This document shows positions 5,990 through 13,147 of a stretch of DNA of 16,885 bases, one piece after another; the first letter of the stretch is position 1; the number at the start of each line of letters is the position of its first letter. The position numbers and the translations under genes were made by a program. The notes under the pieces are model-generated. The model did no database searches. It had not been told where the DNA came from and saw only the letters and a program-made list of their open reading frames with translations. The DNA lies in NCBI GenBank assembly GCA_020555605.1, contig JAJCJC010000027.1:1-16885 (forward strand), given 5' to 3'. This stretch comes from a bacterium 210917-SL.2.15. Its GTDB lineage: Bacteria; Bacillota; Clostridia; Oscillospirales; Oscillospiraceae.

Positions 5990-7888
5990 ATCGGAAAGAA
6001 ACCGGATAAACGGAATTTTCAAAGGCCGGGGCCGCCGGAGGATACCGGGAGCACTCGCCCCGGACCGGCTGACCGGGAAGGGCCTTCCCCCGCACCGTCC
6101 CGACGCCTGCGGTTTGAGGACGAGGATACCGGGCAGACCGGCACTTCGGGCCATGATGGCCCGAAGTCCAAAAGCGGCAAGTTTCAAGAGGACAGCCGGA
6201 AAGCCCGCCCTTCTGACCACATGAGGCAGGAGGACGACCGGGGCGGTCCGCAGGATACCGGCAAGGCGCAGGAGCCGGAGGGTCCCGCCGAGAAAGCCGG
6301 AAGCAAAAAGGACAAGTACCAGAAGGCGCAGGCCAAAGCGGAGCGCACCGGGGAAAAGCTGGGAAAGGCCCGGGAAAAGCTGGATAAGGCCGAGGCGAAA
6401 CGGGCGGCGCAGAAGCCGCCGGGCCTTGCAAAAAAAGCCGTCCGGGGAGCCCGCACCGAGGCATGGTTTTATCTCCACAACAAAATCCACGAAGTCGAGC
6501 ATGAAAATGTGGGCGTGGAAGGAGCGCATAAATCCGAGCTGACCGCCGAGGCCGGGACCCGGAAACTGACCCGGTATGCCAAACGGCGCTGGCGGGAACA
6601 CCCGGCTCGGAAGGTGGCAAAGTGGGAACGGAAGGACATAAAAGCCCGGGCCAATGTGGATTTTCAGAAGATGGCCGCCGAACACCCGGAGCTTGCCAGC
6701 AATCCGCTGTCCCGGATACAGCAGAAGTGGAAACTGAAACGCCGGTATTCCAAAGAGGCAAAGGCAGCGGCAAAACAGAGCGCAAAGGCCGCAAAGAAAG
6801 CCGCTGCCGCTTCGGGGAATGTGACCCGGCGGGCGGCGCAGTTTGTGACCCGTCATCCTGTGGCGGTTTTGGTGTTGGTGCTGTTGTTACTGGTCTGCTA
6901 TATCCTGTCGGCGGTAAGCTCCATCTTTCCCACGCTTGGCAGCGGTCTTGCCAATGCGGTGTCCGGCACTTCCTATGCTTCGGAGGACGCCGACCTGCTT
7001 GGCGTGGACGAGGACTACACGGCGCTGGAAAATGAACTGGTGCAGACGGTAGCGAACATCGAAAGTACCCATCCCGGCTATGACGAGTACCGCTATTCCG
7101 TGGACGAGATCGGCCACAACCCCTATGAGCTGGCGTCCTATCTCTCGGCAAAGTACCATGTGTATTTCCGGGAGCAGGTGCAGGACGAGCTGCGGGAGAT
7201 CTTCGAGGCGCAGTATGAGCTGACCTTGACGGAGGAAATCGAGATACGCTACCGCACCGAAACCAGCACCGACCCGGAAACCGGAGAAACCACCACCGAG
7301 GAAGTCCCCTATGAGTATTACATCCTCAATGTGACCCTCACCAATAAAACGCTGCCTGCCGTGATCCTGCCGAGGCTGGATGAACAGCAGCGGGAAATCT
7401 ACACCGTCATGCAGCAGCTCAAAGGCAACAAGCCCTATTTGTGGGAAGGAATTTATACCGGCGGCGAGGACACCGGCCCCAGCTATGAGATACCCGGCGA
7501 GGCGCTGGATGACCCGGCCTTTGCGGCGCTCATGGCGGAGGCGACAAAGTACATCGGCTGGCCTTATGTGTGGGGCGGCTCCAGCCCGTCCACCTCCTTT
7601 GACTGTTCGGGCTTTGTCTGCTGGGTGTACACGGTCAGCGGCGTCCACAACCTGCCCCGTACCACGGCGCAGGGCATTTACAACCAGTGCGCCATCATTT
7701 CCCCCTCCGAGGCAAAGCCAGGCGACATTATCTTTTTCACGGGAACCTATGACAGCCCCGGCCCTGTGTCCCATGTGGGGATTTATGTGGGCGACGGGAT
7801 GATGCTCCATTGTGGTTCTCCCATCCAATACGCAAATATCAATTCAAGCTACTGGCAGACACATTTCTACGCCTTCGGGCGCTTGTGA
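5990..7888 (+). CDS. NlpC/P60 cell-wall hydrolase of conjugation (CD1108 type)
   Basis: 632 residues if it starts at ATC 5990. The frame is open from the VirB4 stop (5939-5941) and has no ATG until 6221. AAAGGAGGG (5974-5982) lies 7 nt before ATC 5990, and the encoded GKKPDKRNFQRPGPPEDTG looks like a genuine N-terminus. Residues 1-285 are charged, Lys/Ala-rich and probably coiled. One membrane helix lies at about 289-312. The C-terminal 115 residues are an NlpC/P60 domain with catalytic C539 (DCSGF) and H595 (SHVGIY). The enzyme should cut peptidoglycan stem peptides outside the membrane to let the mating channel through. No lysozyme domain is seen. A minimal start at 6221 would lose 77 residues. 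Confidence 0.88.
   Translation: MGKKPDKRNFQRPGPPEDTGSTRPGPADREGPSPAPSRRLRFEDEDTGQTGTSGHDGPKSKSGKFQEDSRKARPSDHMRQEDDRGGPQDTGKAQEPEGPAEKAGSKKDKYQKAQAKAERTGEKLGKAREKLDKAEAKRAAQKPPGLAKKAVRGARTEAWFYLHNKIHEVEHENVGVEGAHKSELTAEAGTRKLTRYAKRRWREHPARKVAKWERKDIKARANVDFQKMAAEHPELASNPLSRIQQKWKLKRRYSKEAKAAAKQSAKAAKKAAAASGNVTRRAAQFVTRHPVAVLVLVLLLLVCYILSAVSSIFPTLGSGLANAVSGTSYASEDADLLGVDEDYTALENELVQTVANIESTHPGYDEYRYSVDEIGHNPYELASYLSAKYHVYFREQVQDELREIFEAQYELTLTEEIEIRYRTETSTDPETGETTTEEVPYEYYILNVTLTNKTLPAVILPRLDEQQREIYTVMQQLKGNKPYLWEGIYTGGEDTGPSYEIPGEALDDPAFAALMAEATKYIGWPYVWGGSSPSTSFDCSGFVCWVYTVSGVHNLPRTTAQGIYNQCAIISPSEAKPGDIIFFTGTYDSPGPVSHVGIYVGDGMMLHCGSPIQYANINSSYWQTHFYAFGRL
6144..6166 (+). repeat. ICE palindrome copy 5 (inside a gene)
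   Basis: Perfect arms, loop TGA. It is inside the CD1108-type gene and is read in frame as TSGHDGPK. Confidence 0.95.
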
Positions 7889-7910
7889 GCCAGAAGAAAG
7901 GAGCCCTTGC

Positions 7911-8177
7911 ATGAACAAGATCGACAAGCTCGATAAGGAGCTGGAAAAGGCCCGGGAGAAGGCCGCCGAGTGGCAGGCCAAAATCCGGGAACTGGAAAAG
8001 CAGAAACAGGAGGAAGAAAACAGCCAGATCGTGCAGGCGGTGCGCTCTCTCAAACTGATCCCCGCCGAGCTGATGGCATTTCTGAACGACCCCAAAAACA
8101 GCCTTGCCGCTTCGGGCCACAATGGCCCGAAGCCGGAGGCACCCGAAAAGGAGGACACGGCCCATGAAGAAAACTAA
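7911..8177 (+). CDS. DUF4315-family coiled-coil protein
   Basis: 88 residues. The N-terminal 42 are a highly charged heptad-rich helix (IDKLDKELEKAREKAAEWQA...), followed by SLKLIPAELMAFL and a Pro/Glu-rich tail. This is the DUF4315 pattern, a small conserved gene of Tn1549-type transfer modules of unknown function. GAAAGGAG lies upstream of ATG 7911. The tail contains palindrome copy 6, read as ASGHNGPK, and the gene overlaps the next by 14 nt, so the two are likely translated together. Confidence 0.85.
   Translation: MNKIDKLDKELEKAREKAAEWQAKIRELEKQKQEEENSQIVQAVRSLKLIPAELMAFLNDPKNSLAASGHNGPKPEAPEKEDTAHEEN
8110..8132 (+). repeat. ICE palindrome copy 6 (inside a gene)
   Basis: Perfect arms, loop CAA. 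It lies in the 3' end of the DUF4315 gene, in frame as ASGHNGPK, about 30 nt before the start of the next gene. Confidence 0.95.
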
Positions 8178-8838
8178 ATTTCGCAGGCTGGCGGTGATGA
8201 CTGCCAGCCTTTTGTGTTGCCTGATCTTTACGGTCCCGGCTTACGCCCAGAGCAATGAGCCGCAGCCCGAGGCCACGCCCGCCCCGGTGGAAACCGAGGC
8301 GGAGCCGGAAACCCAGAACCCCTTTACCCCGGATGGAACGGGAACGGTGGTGGACAACGCCACCGACGAGGACGGCAAAGAGTTCTACACCATTACCACC
8401 GCAGACGAGAGTGTTTTCTATCTGGTGATCGACAAGCAGAAAACCAGCGAAAACGTCTATTTCCTCAACGCTGTAACCGTGGATGACCTTCTGCCTCTTG
8501 CCGAACAGGACGAGGAACCAGCCGAGGAAGTGACCCCCGAACCGGAGCCGGAGCCCACCGAACCCGTGGAGGAAGTGACCGAGCCGGAACCCAAAACCGA
8601 GGCCGAAAAAACAGACAGCCCACTTCTTTCGCTGCTCCTGATCGGGGCGGTGGTGCTGATCGGCGGCGGTGCCGGTTATTACTTCAAGATTTACAAGCCG
8701 AAGCACGAAGCGCCGGACCTGGAGGACGACTACTGCGAATATGAGGACGAAGGGCCGGAGGAAATCGCAGAGGAACCCGAGGACGAGGATACCCCTCCGT
8801 GGGACGAGGACACGGAAGAACAGGAGGCCCGCCAGTGA
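8164..8838 (+). CDS. CD1107-type exported, membrane-anchored protein (DUF4366)
   Basis: 224 residues. A signal peptide (MKKTKFRRLAVMTASLLCCL... with cleavage likely after AYA at 28) is followed by an acidic Pro/Glu-rich region. A compact segment (FTPDGTGTVVDNATDEDGKEF, then FYTITTADESVFYLVID) spans about 53-105 and a PEPEPEP-type stalk 118-150. A membrane helix lies at 153-174, and a very acidic cytoplasmic tail completes it. The layout matches the CD1107/DUF4366 family of ICE proteins, which probably act at the cell surface during mating. AAAAGGAGG precedes ATG 8164. The stop codon overlaps the GTG start of the next gene. Confidence 0.87.
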   Translation: MKKTKFRRLAVMTASLLCCLIFTVPAYAQSNEPQPEATPAPVETEAEPETQNPFTPDGTGTVVDNATDEDGKEFYTITTADESVFYLVIDKQKTSENVYFLNAVTVDDLLPLAEQDEEPAEEVTPEPEPEPTEPVEEVTEPEPKTEAEKTDSPLLSLLLIGAVVLIGGGAGYYFKIYKPKHEAPDLEDDYCEYEDEGPEEIAEEPEDEDTPPWDEDTEEQEARQ

Positions 8839-9026
8839 ATTTTACCAACAGCCCCTTTGAGCGAATGATGAAGGAAGTGCCGTGGCCGGGCCGGGGCAGC
8901 GACGACCCTTGTACCGGATGCCGCTACTACAAGGAGTGCAAAGGCAGGAAAAAACAGTGCCGGAAGAAATTCCGGGCGCTGATCGTGGGGCCCCGCCCTT
9001 CGGGCCATCGTGGCCCGAAGTCCTGA
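8835..9026 (+). CDS. Small Cys-rich ICE protein, GTG start
   Basis: 63 residues: MNFTNSPFERMMKEVPWPGR, then a cluster C26-x2-C29-x5-C35-x6-C42 that could bind one zinc ion. I know it only as a recurring hypothetical gene at this place in such elements. The GTG at 8835 overlaps the previous stop (GTGA), and AGGAGG (8823-8828) lies 6 nt upstream, so coupled translation is likely. Its last residues (PSGHRGPKS) are encoded by palindrome copy 7, and the stop TGA is immediately followed by the next gene's ATG. Confidence 0.75.
   Translation: MNFTNSPFERMMKEVPWPGRGSDDPCTGCRYYKECKGRKKQCRKKFRALIVGPRPSGHRGPKS
8998..9020 (+). repeat. ICE palindrome copy 7 (inside a gene)
   Basis: Perfect arms, loop TCG. 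It forms the last codons of the 63-residue Cys-rich gene, read PSGHRGPK, and ends 6 nt before the ATG at 9027 in place of a Shine-Dalgarno sequence. Confidence 0.95.
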
Positions 9027-9428
9027 ATGGACGCCCGGGAGCTGACCCGTGACGAGAGGAAGAAAATCCGTTCCCTTGTCACGGGGATGTGCGCCAACTA
9101 TGACCGGGAAACGGGCCTTTGCCTGCCGCTGGACTGTGGCTGCTATATGCTGCACAAATGCTGGACGGGCGCTTACTGCCGGGATTTCCGGGAGGCCGTC
9201 TTGCCCCTCGACCCGGAGCTTCTTGCGGCGCTGACCGTGGAAGGCGGCTCCCCGGAGCTTCGGGCCTGTGCGGTCTGCGGGCGGGCATTTTTACCCGAAG
9301 GCCGTCAAGCCTACTGTTCCGACGCCTGCAAGGCCGAAGGAAACCGCCGGAAAAGCCGGGAACGTATGAGGAAAATGCGGGAGAAAAGGCCGGGCGGCGG
9401 TTACGATTTGCCGCCCCGAAAGGCTTGA
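9027..9428 (+). CDS. Cysteine-rich VLP-domain protein
   Basis: 133 residues. The N-terminal half (LTRDERKKIRSLVTGMCANYD, CLPLDCGCYMLHKCWTGAYC) has cysteines at 22, 32, 37, 39, 45 and 51, the pattern of the Cys_rich_VLP family (PF14194). The C-terminal half holds a second zinc-binding motif, C81-x2-C84-x12-C97-x3-C101 (ACAVCGRAF, then YCSDACKAEGNRRKSRER), followed by a basic tail suggestive of nucleic-acid contact. The start ATG abuts the previous stop (TGAATG) and is in the same frame. No Shine-Dalgarno is visible, so it probably depends on reinitiation. The role is unknown. Confidence 0.85.
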   Translation: MDARELTRDERKKIRSLVTGMCANYDRETGLCLPLDCGCYMLHKCWTGAYCRDFREAVLPLDPELLAALTVEGGSPELRACAVCGRAFLPEGRQAYCSDACKAEGNRRKSRERMRKMREKRPGGGYDLPPRKA

Positions 9429-9454
9429 TATTCCGGGTTTTTTTGAGGGCGTTT

Positions 9455-9489
9455 CCGGGGCGGGAATACTGCAACCCATCCCGCCCCGG
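9455..9489 (+). other. Inverted repeat, candidate oriT region
   Basis: CCGGGGCGGGA (9455-9465) is the exact complement of TCCCGCCCCGG (9479-9489), with a 13-nt loop. It lies in the longest non-coding gap (9429-9563) of the mobilisation block, upstream of the small gene and mobC. Inverted repeats upstream of mobC/relaxase genes are typical of oriT. No clean T-run follows, so a terminator is less likely. Nic site not identified. Confidence 0.4.
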
Positions 9490-9518
9490 TTTACTCCCTC
9501 ATTTCGTAACATACCACA

Positions 9519-9541
9519 CTTCGAGCCATGTTGGCCCGAAG
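9519..9541 (+). repeat. ICE palindrome copy 8
   Basis: One change (A at position 6), loop TGT. It is followed by AGAAGGAGG of the gene at 9564. Confidence 0.92.
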
Positions 9542-9563
9542 CCAGAACAGAAGGAGGATTGCC

Positions 9564-9746
9564 ATGCACGAAAAAGACAACTGTTTGAAAACCACCGAGC
9601 TTTCCACGGAGCAGAACTGCAACATGATCGACGGCGTACCCAATAACACGCCCATCCAGCCTGCGCCCCCGGAGCTGGACGCAAAGCCGCTGGACAAAGT
9701 GAAGGAGCCCAAAGAGCGCAGAAAGGGCCGGGAGCTGGAACGCTGA
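9564..9746 (+). CDS. Small hypothetical protein upstream of mobC
   Basis: 60 residues, hydrophilic, no membrane segment (MHEKDNCLKTTELSTEQNCN, then Pro-rich and a basic tail KERRKGRELER). AGAAGGAGG lies well placed before ATG 9564, and the stop overlaps the mobC start (TGATG). I do not recognise a named domain. Its position suggests a relaxosome accessory or a translational leader for mobC. An ATG at 9528 within palindrome copy 8 is in frame but has no ribosome binding site. Confidence 0.65.
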   Translation: MHEKDNCLKTTELSTEQNCNMIDGVPNNTPIQPAPPELDAKPLDKVKEPKERRKGRELER

Positions 9747-10087
9747 TGGAGAACCGCAAGCGGAATGTCCATTTGCACGTCATGGTGACGCCGGACGAGC
9801 TGGCGGCCATCCACGAACGGATGGCCGAAGCGGGCATTTCCAATGCCGGGGCTTATGTGCGGAAGATGGCTCTGAATGGGTATATCCTGCACGTTGACCT
9901 TGCGCCCATAAAAGAATTGATCTCTCTGCAAAGGCGCTGTTCCAACAATCTCAATCAGGTCGCCGTACACGCGCATACCTACGGCGTGTACCCGGAAGAA
10001 ATCGACGGATTGAAGCGAGACTATGAAAAGCTGTGGGGCGAGGTGTCAAAGGTGCTGCGGGAGCTCTCCGAGCTGGTGGCAAAATAA
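9746..10087 (+). CDS. mobC: MobC-type relaxosome accessory protein
   Basis: 113 residues. The N-terminus (RKRNVHLHVMVTPDELAAIHERMAEAGISNAGAYVRKMAL) has the ribbon-helix-helix look of MobC-type proteins, and the second half (CSNNLNQVAVHAHTYG) matches the MobC family (PF05713). It should bind oriT DNA beside the nic site and help the relaxase open the strands. The gene overlaps the upstream stop by one base. Normally a relaxase gene follows closely in such elements. Here a terminator and an AT-rich operon separate the two by about 3.4 kb. Confidence 0.9.
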   Translation: MENRKRNVHLHVMVTPDELAAIHERMAEAGISNAGAYVRKMALNGYILHVDLAPIKELISLQRRCSNNLNQVAVHAHTYGVYPEEIDGLKRDYEKLWGEVSKVLRELSELVAK

Positions 10088-10092
10088 GACGA

Positions 10093-10131
10093 GGGCGGCA
10101 GGTTTTCCTGTCGCCCTTCCTTTTTTATTTT
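10093..10131 (+). terminator. Rho-independent terminator after mobC
   Basis: GGGCGGCAGG and CCTGTCGCCC pair around a TTTT loop, then TTCCTTTTTTATTTT. This ends the long transfer transcript. Confidence 0.92.
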
Positions 10132-10133
10132 GA

Positions 10134-10169
10134 TGATAACTTTTGCCTGCCATGACATTGATAACTTTT
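10134..10169 (+). repeat. Direct repeat TGATAACTTTT at the cargo promoter
   Basis: TGATAACTTTT occurs at 10134-10144 and 10159-10169, a 25-bp period. The second copy overlaps the -35 of the cargo promoter, so the pair could be an operator or activator site. Confidence 0.6.
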
Positions 10170-10186
10170 TTATATAGTCGTATAAT
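10158..10186 (+). promoter_or_regulatory. Promoter of the three-gene cargo operon
   Basis: -35 TTGATA (10158-10163), 17-nt spacer, -10 TATAAT (10181-10186); the first gene starts 47 nt later. It lies just beyond the mobC terminator, so the operon is independently transcribed. Confidence 0.8.
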
Positions 10187-10232
10187 TGTATTAATTGTAG
10201 ATTCTGACAACATTTTTAAAGGAGGTAACTCG

Positions 10233-10910
10233 ATGGCTTCCAGCAGTATTTTTATATATGAATTGCGTTCACCAGCAGAAATCAATGTAGAATCAATATA
10301 TTCACGCTTGAAAGGTTATCCAGAAGATGAAAATACCTATTTTAATTTGGAAATGATTAGCGCCAATGAACTACTGGGCGAATATGTCATTGTCCAAAAT
10401 GCTCAAGAATCTTATTATAACCCTGAGCAGAGAGTTTTTGAATATCGTATTGTTCCTAAAGCAAATGTTATTTCTTTCAGCATTACGGATGGTTTTTTGG
10501 AAATTTGGGGAAACAAAACTTCGGCAAACAAATTAGTATTTGAGCTATCGAATTTGTTAGCGCCTATTTCCATTAATAGTATCGAAGTTACGATTGACAC
10601 TCTATTAGAAAAATTGAAAGGTTATAAGTTAAAAGTCTCTAAAGTGTGCTTTCAAGATTTTCTCTTTACGGAGGATATTGTTGGCAACTTTACTGTGGAT
10701 CTCTCATCGTATGGAGATGCTTTTTCTATCCTACAGAAATATAATGATAAAATTTCAAGCATGACTATTATTCTTTACTGTGATAATAGCTCAATTAAAC
10801 TCCGAATTACTGCAAAGGGGCGAGTTACCGTTTATAAGTCTCGTTCCTCGATGGACGATGAAGAAATATTGTTTCTCCATCAAATTTTGCTGAATGGAGG
10901 TGAACATTGA
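10233..10910 (+). CDS. Cargo operon gene A, unrecognised protein
   Basis: 225 residues, AT-rich coding, no membrane segment or signal peptide. I do not recognise the family. Two alternating strand/helix units are suggested: about 70-125 (FEYRIVPKANVISFSITDGF, then LEIWGNKTSANKLVFELSNLL) and 150-220 (FSILQKYNDKISSMTIILYC, then a stretch ending EILFLHQILL). No catalytic motif is evident. AAAGGAGGT lies 5-6 nt before ATG 10233, which I prefer to the in-frame ATG at 10143 because that one is upstream of the promoter. The stop overlaps the start of gene B by one base, indicating coupled translation and a joint function with the nuclease-like protein. Confidence 0.8.
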   Translation: MASSSIFIYELRSPAEINVESIYSRLKGYPEDENTYFNLEMISANELLGEYVIVQNAQESYYNPEQRVFEYRIVPKANVISFSITDGFLEIWGNKTSANKLVFELSNLLAPISINSIEVTIDTLLEKLKGYKLKVSKVCFQDFLFTEDIVGNFTVDLSSYGDAFSILQKYNDKISSMTIILYCDNSSIKLRITAKGRVTVYKSRSSMDDEEILFLHQILLNGGEH

Positions 10911-11851
10911 TGGGCGAACTTAGTCAAAGAATTGGGAAAAAATTAGAGCACTATGGAAATTCTATTTTTGAGCATTTGGAATGGAAGATTTTAGCTCAAG
11001 ATGTTCAAATTGACTGCATAAGAGCTGCACATAAAAACGCAAAATCTTCTGACAAAAAAACGCATGGTGTAGATATATTAGCAGGGTATTATAATCCTTT
11101 CACTAAACGCCAAGAGGCCTTTATTATAGAATGCAAACATCGCGAATGGTCTAACTTTATTCCGAGCAATTTGTCATTATGGGTTGAGGAATTGTGTAAT
11201 ACTATTGAGTGTGCTTCAACATCTCCTGCCTTAACTACATATTTAGAAGAATATACTTTAATCGGTGGGATTTTATTATATAATTCAAGTGATAACATAT
11301 ACGAGATGGAACGTGCGTTAAAAAGCATTTCCCAAATTAAGGTTCCAAGACGTCGCCATCCTCTAATGATTTATCTTGCAGATAATAGTAGGCTTGAAAA
11401 ATGGTATTCTTTTAATGCTGAAATTGCGAAAATTAAGCAAAACAGTATTGAAAATAGCTTTGGCATTATATATCCATCCATTGGTGGTTCTACCTGGGAT
11501 CGTTCACCTGTAGTCACGCCAACATATTTATTTTCCGACTACATCTTGGCATCCTATATTAAAAGTGCAACCAACCAAGGCGTTACAACAAAGGTTGATA
11601 TAAAGGCCCTGTTTTGTTTTGAGCATGTTACAGATGATTCTTTAAAGTATTTGCAGGATATGATTAATGAATTACAATTAGAATCGAGAAGTGATCGTTA
11701 TCAAGAAGTTCATTTCTATTTTTATCCTGAAACAGAAAAAGACATAGATCACATTAAAGAATCTTTTTCAAAAATGTTCGCAGAAAAAGATACTTTTAAA
11801 TATTATCTGATGGACAATCGTCGTTTATCAAGAATCTATTATGAGTCATAA
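10910..11851 (+). CDS. Cargo operon gene B, predicted PD-(D/E)xK nuclease
   Basis: 313 residues. The N-terminal ~100 residues carry a restriction-endonuclease-like signature: helix GKKLEHYGNSIFEHLEW, then HGVDIL with D55, a short strand-turn-strand, and AFIIECKH with E74 and K76 (D-x18-E-x-K). This is the layout of Mrr-like and other PD-(D/E)xK nucleases. The remaining ~200 residues are unrecognised, perhaps a sensing or nucleic-acid-binding part. GGAGG lies 9 nt before ATG 10910; the TTG at 10907 is an alternative start. It sits between genes A and C with tight spacing, so the three likely form one complex. Nuclease activity is inferred from the motif; the target is unknown. Confidence 0.78.
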   Translation: MGELSQRIGKKLEHYGNSIFEHLEWKILAQDVQIDCIRAAHKNAKSSDKKTHGVDILAGYYNPFTKRQEAFIIECKHREWSNFIPSNLSLWVEELCNTIECASTSPALTTYLEEYTLIGGILLYNSSDNIYEMERALKSISQIKVPRRRHPLMIYLADNSRLEKWYSFNAEIAKIKQNSIENSFGIIYPSIGGSTWDRSPVVTPTYLFSDYILASYIKSATNQGVTTKVDIKALFCFEHVTDDSLKYLQDMINELQLESRSDRYQEVHFYFYPETEKDIDHIKESFSKMFAEKDTFKYYLMDNRRLSRIYYES

Positions 11852-11865
11852 GGGAGGCGAGAATA

Positions 11866-12999
11866 ATGGCAGTTCAATCCTTTGTTAAGGGGGATGACCT
11901 TAAAAAATTAATAGACGATAAACTAATTAACGCTCAAAGTGTCAAATATGTTTTACGGCAAAAAGGTATCCTTCCCGTATGTACTAATTCAGAGGCTCTT
12001 TCTGACTTGATACACCATCATTTTTTTGGCTCTGCAACTATGACTCAGATGCAAGAGGTTATGAATTTTGAGCAAAACAACTTGAAGTCTACTGTTGTCA
12101 TAATCTCTCCTAAAAGCGAACAGTCCAAAGAAGATTTTCTGACGAGTATAGCAGATGAATTTGTCAATAAAGGTCGTAGTTCGAATACTAAGTATACATT
12201 AAAAAACATTGCAAGAAATCAAACCAGCGTAACATTGCAGTACATATATAAAAAACCCCAAAGAGGCCGTATTAAAATTGCTGAAACGCGAACAGTGACT
12301 TTAGATGTTACGATTTCCCCGTTAGAAGATGATTCGCAGAAGTTTAAAGTTAGCATACGGCACGAAGGAATGTCGGAATCAAAACAGTTTGTCACACTTC
12401 TGGATGAAATGATTCAGGAAGATAGTGAACAGGCTGTATTTGGTCTTAAAAGAATAACTTTAGCAAGTCTTTTAAAGGCACACAAGGTAGATTTCTTTGA
12501 TGATTTTGGCGCGTACACTCACAAAGAATGGAAACTAACAGACATTATTAATGTTACTGTAAACAAAGATGAAAAAAGCATTGATGATGAAAATGACGAG
12601 ACTACATCAGGCGAAATTGATGCTTCTGAACCCACCGGACGCCTTTCGGGAATTAGTAGTGCGATTTTAAAAGGTGACGGGTTAAGAAATAATGATTTTG
12701 TAAAGGAATGTATGGCTCAAGGTTTTATTTTTTCAAGTATGAGTTACAAGTTCTCGCACAAGACACTCCCGATAACAATAGTAATCGATGTGAATTTTAA
12801 GCAAACCGACTTGAAAATCAATATTGTAAAAACATACCAGCTTGAAGATGACGGTATAGAACGTTTGGCCCCCTTGCCTGCAAGTGACCAGAGTTTGTAT
12901 ATCGATTATTTTCAAAATGTTGCTTATGCAGTCTACTCAAATCTCATTGAGAAACAAAAAGCCGAACTGGTTAAGCAAACTATCAAGCCAGACAAATAG
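11866..12999 (+). CDS. Cargo operon gene C, unrecognised two-part protein
   Basis: 377 residues, soluble. It starts with a short helical domain (about 5-60: VKGDDLKKLIDDKLINAQSV, then LRQKGI) that could be a DNA- or protein-binding element. A mixed alpha/beta region follows (about 85-225), then an acidic linker (about 235-255, DEKSIDDENDETTSGEID). A second alpha/beta region (about 262-365) faintly resembles the first: DF..., a helix, then paired strands ending in ...EDD. I do not recognise it. GGGAGGCG precedes ATG 11866, 14 nt after gene B's stop. A strong terminator follows. A sensor, scaffold or activator role for the nuclease is a guess from operon structure. Confidence 0.78.
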   Translation: MAVQSFVKGDDLKKLIDDKLINAQSVKYVLRQKGILPVCTNSEALSDLIHHHFFGSATMTQMQEVMNFEQNNLKSTVVIISPKSEQSKEDFLTSIADEFVNKGRSSNTKYTLKNIARNQTSVTLQYIYKKPQRGRIKIAETRTVTLDVTISPLEDDSQKFKVSIRHEGMSESKQFVTLLDEMIQEDSEQAVFGLKRITLASLLKAHKVDFFDDFGAYTHKEWKLTDIINVTVNKDEKSIDDENDETTSGEIDASEPTGRLSGISSAILKGDGLRNNDFVKECMAQGFIFSSMSYKFSHKTLPITIVIDVNFKQTDLKINIVKTYQLEDDGIERLAPLPASDQSLYIDYFQNVAYAVYSNLIEKQKAELVKQTIKPDK

Positions 13000-13008
13000 A
13001 ATATGTTT

Positions 13009-13042
13009 AAAAACGGATGGTTTCATTAGACCATCCGTTTTT
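13009..13042 (+). terminator. Rho-independent terminator of the cargo operon
   Basis: AAAAACGGATGG pairs perfectly with CCATCCGTTTTT around a 10-nt loop. It begins 9 nt after gene C and is symmetric enough to work in both directions. Confidence 0.92.
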
Positions 13043-13147
13043 ATTTGAAAATAGATTTAGGACAGGATTCTCTAATCTTTCGCAACATTTATGTCCCCGG
13101 GCAGGCATGATAAAATAGAGATAGAAAGAATAAAGGAGGTTTTGATG

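Noticed and set aside
5753..7828. Several long minus-strand frames opposite the NlpC/P60 gene
   Set aside because: Arg/Pro/Ser-rich or otherwise featureless translations typical of antisense reading of GC-rich genes; no ribosome binding sites or domains.
10143..10232. Earlier ATG (10143) as start of cargo gene A
   Set aside because: It lies before the promoter -35 and has no Shine-Dalgarno sequence, while AAAGGAGGT precedes ATG 10233.
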